Source: Roseateles subflavus
Lineage (GTDB): Bacteria > Pseudomonadota > Gammaproteobacteria > Burkholderiales > Burkholderiaceae_C
DNA: 64,000 nt
NCBI RefSeq assembly: GCF_030285365.1
Contig: NZ_JASVDS010000001.1
Location: 558,001-622,000 of the forward strand
Direction of reading: 5' to 3'
The notes beneath the pieces are model-generated. The model worked only from the letters and a program-made list of their open reading frames with translations. It had not been told where the DNA came from and ran no database searches. Of this stretch, positions 62,119 through 64,000 are shown piece by piece; position 1 is the stretch's first letter, and each line of letters begins with the position of its first letter. Made by a program: the position numbers and the translations under genes.

Positions 62119-62601
62119 TCAATGCACCCGCAGCACCTCGAACGTCTGTCGAGCGGAGGCGATCTGCAGGGACACCTCGTCACCCTCGCATTTGCCCAGC
62201 AGCGCCCTGCCCAGGGGAGCCTCGCTGCTGATGACCTGAACGATCTGATCGCCGCTGACCAGCTTCATGCTGCCCCCCAGCGGGCCGAGAAACAGCTGCT
62301 GCTGCCTGTCATCGGCATCGACCAGGCAGACCAGCGCGCCGATCTGTATGCCTTTGCTGGCGTCGTAGGCGGGCGGGCGGAACTGGCGCCACTGGGCCAT
62401 CGCCTCGCGGATGGCTTCCGCGCGCCGGGCTTGGCCCGTGGCCAGGTAGGCGGCCTCGAGCCCCAAGGTGTCGTACTTGTTCTCGGCGATGTTCTCTTCG
62501 TGCGTCGCCGTTTCATGCGCCGCCCGCGCGGCCGCTTCGGTTTGCTGCAGGTCTTCGGCGAGCCGTTGCAGCACCTGCTGCTGCAGCAAGAATTTATCCA
62601 T
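62119..62601 (-). CDS. GreA/GreB-family transcription factor-like protein
   Basis: A 160-residue protein. The N-terminal half is a coiled coil (LQQQVLQRLAEDLQQTEAAA) followed by ENKYDTLGLEAAYLATGQARR, and the C-terminal half is the GreA/GreB/Rnk FKBP-like domain with SSEAPLGRALLGKCEGDEVS. Whether the coiled-coil tip has the acidic pair needed for transcript cleavage is unclear; EENIAENKYD is the candidate. ATG 62601 is used; 62607 would add two residues. Confidence 0.82.
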   Translation of the reverse strand: MDKFLLQQQVLQRLAEDLQQTEAAARAAHETATHEENIAENKYDTLGLEAAYLATGQARRAEAIREAMAQWRQFRPPAYDASKGIQIGALVCLVDADDRQQQLFLGPLGGSMKLVSGDQIVQVISSEAPLGRALLGKCEGDEVSLQIASARQTFEVLRVH

Positions 62602-62607
62602 GATCAA

Positions 62608-63071
62608 AGGTTGGCATCGCGAACAATCGGGGGCGCCTGATTATCGAAGGTTCCTCCCGCGCTCGGCGCTTCGGCGGCCCTCGGCAAGCGACACGATGAC
62701 GCCACGGACGCCGGCCCGCCCAGCGGGGCTCGCGGGTCGGGCGCCGCGGTCGCGCAGGTGTCGGCTTGGGCCGGGTTGCGGTCGATCACCCATGAGCGCT
62801 TCGCGGACTGGCAGACCCGGGCAGCGAGTCCGAGGCACGTCGCACGGCCCCTCCGCCTGTCGGTGGATGCGCGTCCAAGCGCCCGCTCTGCGTCATTCTG
62901 CGGAGGTGTCCCTTTGTCGAGCTCCGATCGGCGGTCTCTGGGTCTGCTTCTGCCTGGCGCTGTTGTGGGGCCTGCTGGCGGTGGCGGCCCGGTGGCTGGA
63001 CTGGACAGGAGGGCCAACCTTTCACAGCGGCTGACCAAGGCCACTTGAAATCCGTCGTCAGGTGAGTCCCA
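62608..63071. other. Gap with little recognisable content
   Basis: About 460 bases. No frame is convincing apart from a possible 55-codon membrane peptide at 62867-63034. The word ATTATCGAAG at 62640 is also present at 61080, in each case about 40 bases upstream of a leftward gene, where its complement could give a GATAAT -10. Near 63042 the sequence TTGAAATCCGTC resembles TTGAATCCGTC found just after the next gene at 63543. Confidence 0.4.
62867..63034 (+). CDS. Possible single-pass membrane peptide, 55 residues
   Basis: The frame opens at ATG 62867 and contains one strong hydrophobic segment (GLWVCFCLALLWGLLAVAARW) flanked by polar ends. There is no good ribosome site and no recognised family, so it may be chance. 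It precedes the DUF4275 gene by 37 bases on the same strand. Confidence 0.3.
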   Translation: MRVQAPALRHSAEVSLCRAPIGGLWVCFCLALLWGLLAVAARWLDWTGGPTFHSG

Positions 63072-63545
63072 ATGCCTCGCATGTCTCAACCGCTTGTCGA
63101 GCCCGGCGTGATCCTGCGCCACTGCACGGCGACCGAGGCCGCCGAATTGAGGGCGGCCTGGCTTGCTGCGTTTGGTGCCCATCGCCATGGCGTGAATGCC
63201 AAGGACTACCTTTGGCACATCTTCAGTGCGGGCCGCTATCCCAGCGTGGAGCGCGATGAAGCAATCGCCCAGTATCGGCAACAACGGGCCGCCGAGTACG
63301 TGGTCCTCTCCAATGACGGCAGGACAGCCTTCGCCACGGATCGGCTGCCGAGCAGCGCTTCATTCGTCGACTACTACGTGTTCCCCCCGAATCTCGCCTG
63401 GACCATGGCTTTCACCCACGAGGCCGGCTGGCTTGGGCCGTACTTCGCCAAGCACGCCAACTTCGAGCCACTGAACCTTGCCAATCTCGCCCAGCTCAAG
63501 AAGAGGCAAGCGGCCGCGGCAGCCCGAGCCAAGGGGTGGGCTTGA
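63072..63545 (+). CDS. DUF4275-like protein
   Basis: A 157-residue soluble protein that matches the DUF4275 pattern as I know it: LRAAWLAAFGAH near the front, DYLWHIFSAGRYPSVERDEA in the middle, and WTMAFTHEAGWLGPYF towards the end. The function is unknown, and members are often found on mobile DNA. Its stop lies at the left edge of a sequence related to the attC site at 31741. Confidence 0.7.
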   Translation: MPRMSQPLVEPGVILRHCTATEAAELRAAWLAAFGAHRHGVNAKDYLWHIFSAGRYPSVERDEAIAQYRQQRAAEYVVLSNDGRTAFATDRLPSSASFVDYYVFPPNLAWTMAFTHEAGWLGPYFAKHANFEPLNLANLAQLKKRQAAAAARAKGWA

Positions 63546-63618
63546 ATCCGTCCTCTGAGCGCTCATTCGAGCCACCTGGCGTCGGCAAGCCGCCGCTCGA
63601 GGCTCACTTCAAAGGCCA
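63538..63618 (+). repeat. Decayed attC-like sequence after the DUF4275 gene
   Basis: Positions 63579-63604 agree at 24 of 26 bases with the minus strand of the attC-like site at 31783-31758 (shared part begins GCGTCGGCAAGCCG), and GAGCC precedes both at the same distance. The outer arms (CTTGAA and TTCAAAG) still pair but no longer hold the AAC/GTT cores needed for recombination. It looks like an inactive relative of the island's site, in the opposite orientation. Confidence 0.5.
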
Positions 63619-63627
63619 GGCGCTGTG

Positions 63628-63993
63628 ATGATCGAGGGCGTTGCCTCACTGATGGCCGACATCCTCCTGCCGCTCCTCCTCGGCGTCTTCGAGATGGCGG
63701 TGCTGGTACTTGTCGCCAGCGTCAGGCCCTGGCGGTACGTGCTGTCGAGTTCGTTCCGGCAACGAACCCATGCCGAGTTCGCTCAGCGCGCGGCCTGGGT
63801 CAAGTGGTGGCACCTTTTCTGGGGAACGGCCGCTCTGGTCTGCAGCATGGCCATCGTCGCTGGCGCGGTTCTGCTCTACGGCGGCCCCCCGGCTGGGGCC
63901 CATCCACCACGCGACCCCGAGTCCATGCGGGCGAAGGCCCTGCAGACGCTGGGCGGCGCTGCGGCCAGGCGGGCCAGCGAGGCCCGGCCGTGA
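63628..63993 (+). CDS. Two-helix membrane protein, unknown function
   Basis: A 121-residue protein with two hydrophobic segments (ADILLPLLLGVFEMAVLVLVA and FWGTAALVCSMAIVAGAVLL) separated by a basic stretch and followed by a polar Ala-rich tail. ATG 63628 is used; a GTG directly before it would add one residue. No family is recognised. It lies right after the attC-like sequence on the same strand as the DUF4275 gene. Confidence 0.65.
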   Translation: MIEGVASLMADILLPLLLGVFEMAVLVLVASVRPWRYVLSSSFRQRTHAEFAQRAAWVKWWHLFWGTAALVCSMAIVAGAVLLYGGPPAGAHPPRDPESMRAKALQTLGGAAARRASEARP

Positions 63994-64000
63994 GCCCTCG

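Overview
The window is about 70% G+C by eye and carries some 60 closely packed genes, many joined by 4-base ATGA or GTGA overlaps. The gene mix (UraA/RutG-type permease, Kup, YejABEF-like peptide importer, chalcone-isomerase-like protein, TIGR02450 Trp-rich protein, GreA/GreB-like short factor, chromosomal ParB-like protein) fits a betaproteobacterium of the order Burkholderiales, perhaps near Roseateles/Rubrivivax. That placement is inference; there is no rRNA or tRNA gene to anchor it.

Layout. 1-11.2 kb: a propeller sensor cut by the window edge, a LysE exporter, a persulfide-dioxygenase-like MBL enzyme overlapping a SulP anion transporter, two tandem membrane GGDEF proteins and a nucleobase permease. 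11.4-14.3 kb: a TetR regulator flanked by two near-identical palindromes, controlling a 41-residue membrane peptide plus an alpha/beta hydrolase; then GrpB and AhpD-like genes. 14.3-22.3 kb: a peptide importer with two binding proteins on one strand and two permeases plus a fused double ATPase on the other. 22.4-30.7 kb: small lipoprotein, hydrolase and HD genes, a modE-modB-modC cluster without modA, a methyltransferase, VOC, SDR and renalase-like enzymes.

30.7-32.2 kb is an AT-richer island. It looks like a small integron: an attI1-like site, two gene cassettes reading leftward and two attC-like sites, with no integrase gene beside it. One cassette encodes a DUF6980-like protein; the other a membrane-anchored LytM domain that has lost its zinc ligands plus a small membrane protein. 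A third, decayed attC-like sequence lies at 63.5 kb next to a DUF4275 gene.

32.7-49.3 kb: a GntR-controlled ABC exporter, a short KdpD-like kinase with KdpE, a chalcone-isomerase-like protein, a chemoreceptor, Kup, a ParB-like protein, a flavin reductase, TraB/GumN, an AmpG-like transporter, an M48 protease and a Crp/Fnr regulator. 49.3-50.2 kb is a non-coding, 12-bp-repeat region. 51.3-60.2 kb is a complete export system: adaptor, ATPase, TolC-like channel and two FtsX-type permeases behind a good sigma-54 promoter, followed by the sigma-54 activator and histidine kinase that probably drive it. The right end holds a glyoxalase-II-like enzyme, a GST, a Gre-type factor and two small genes.
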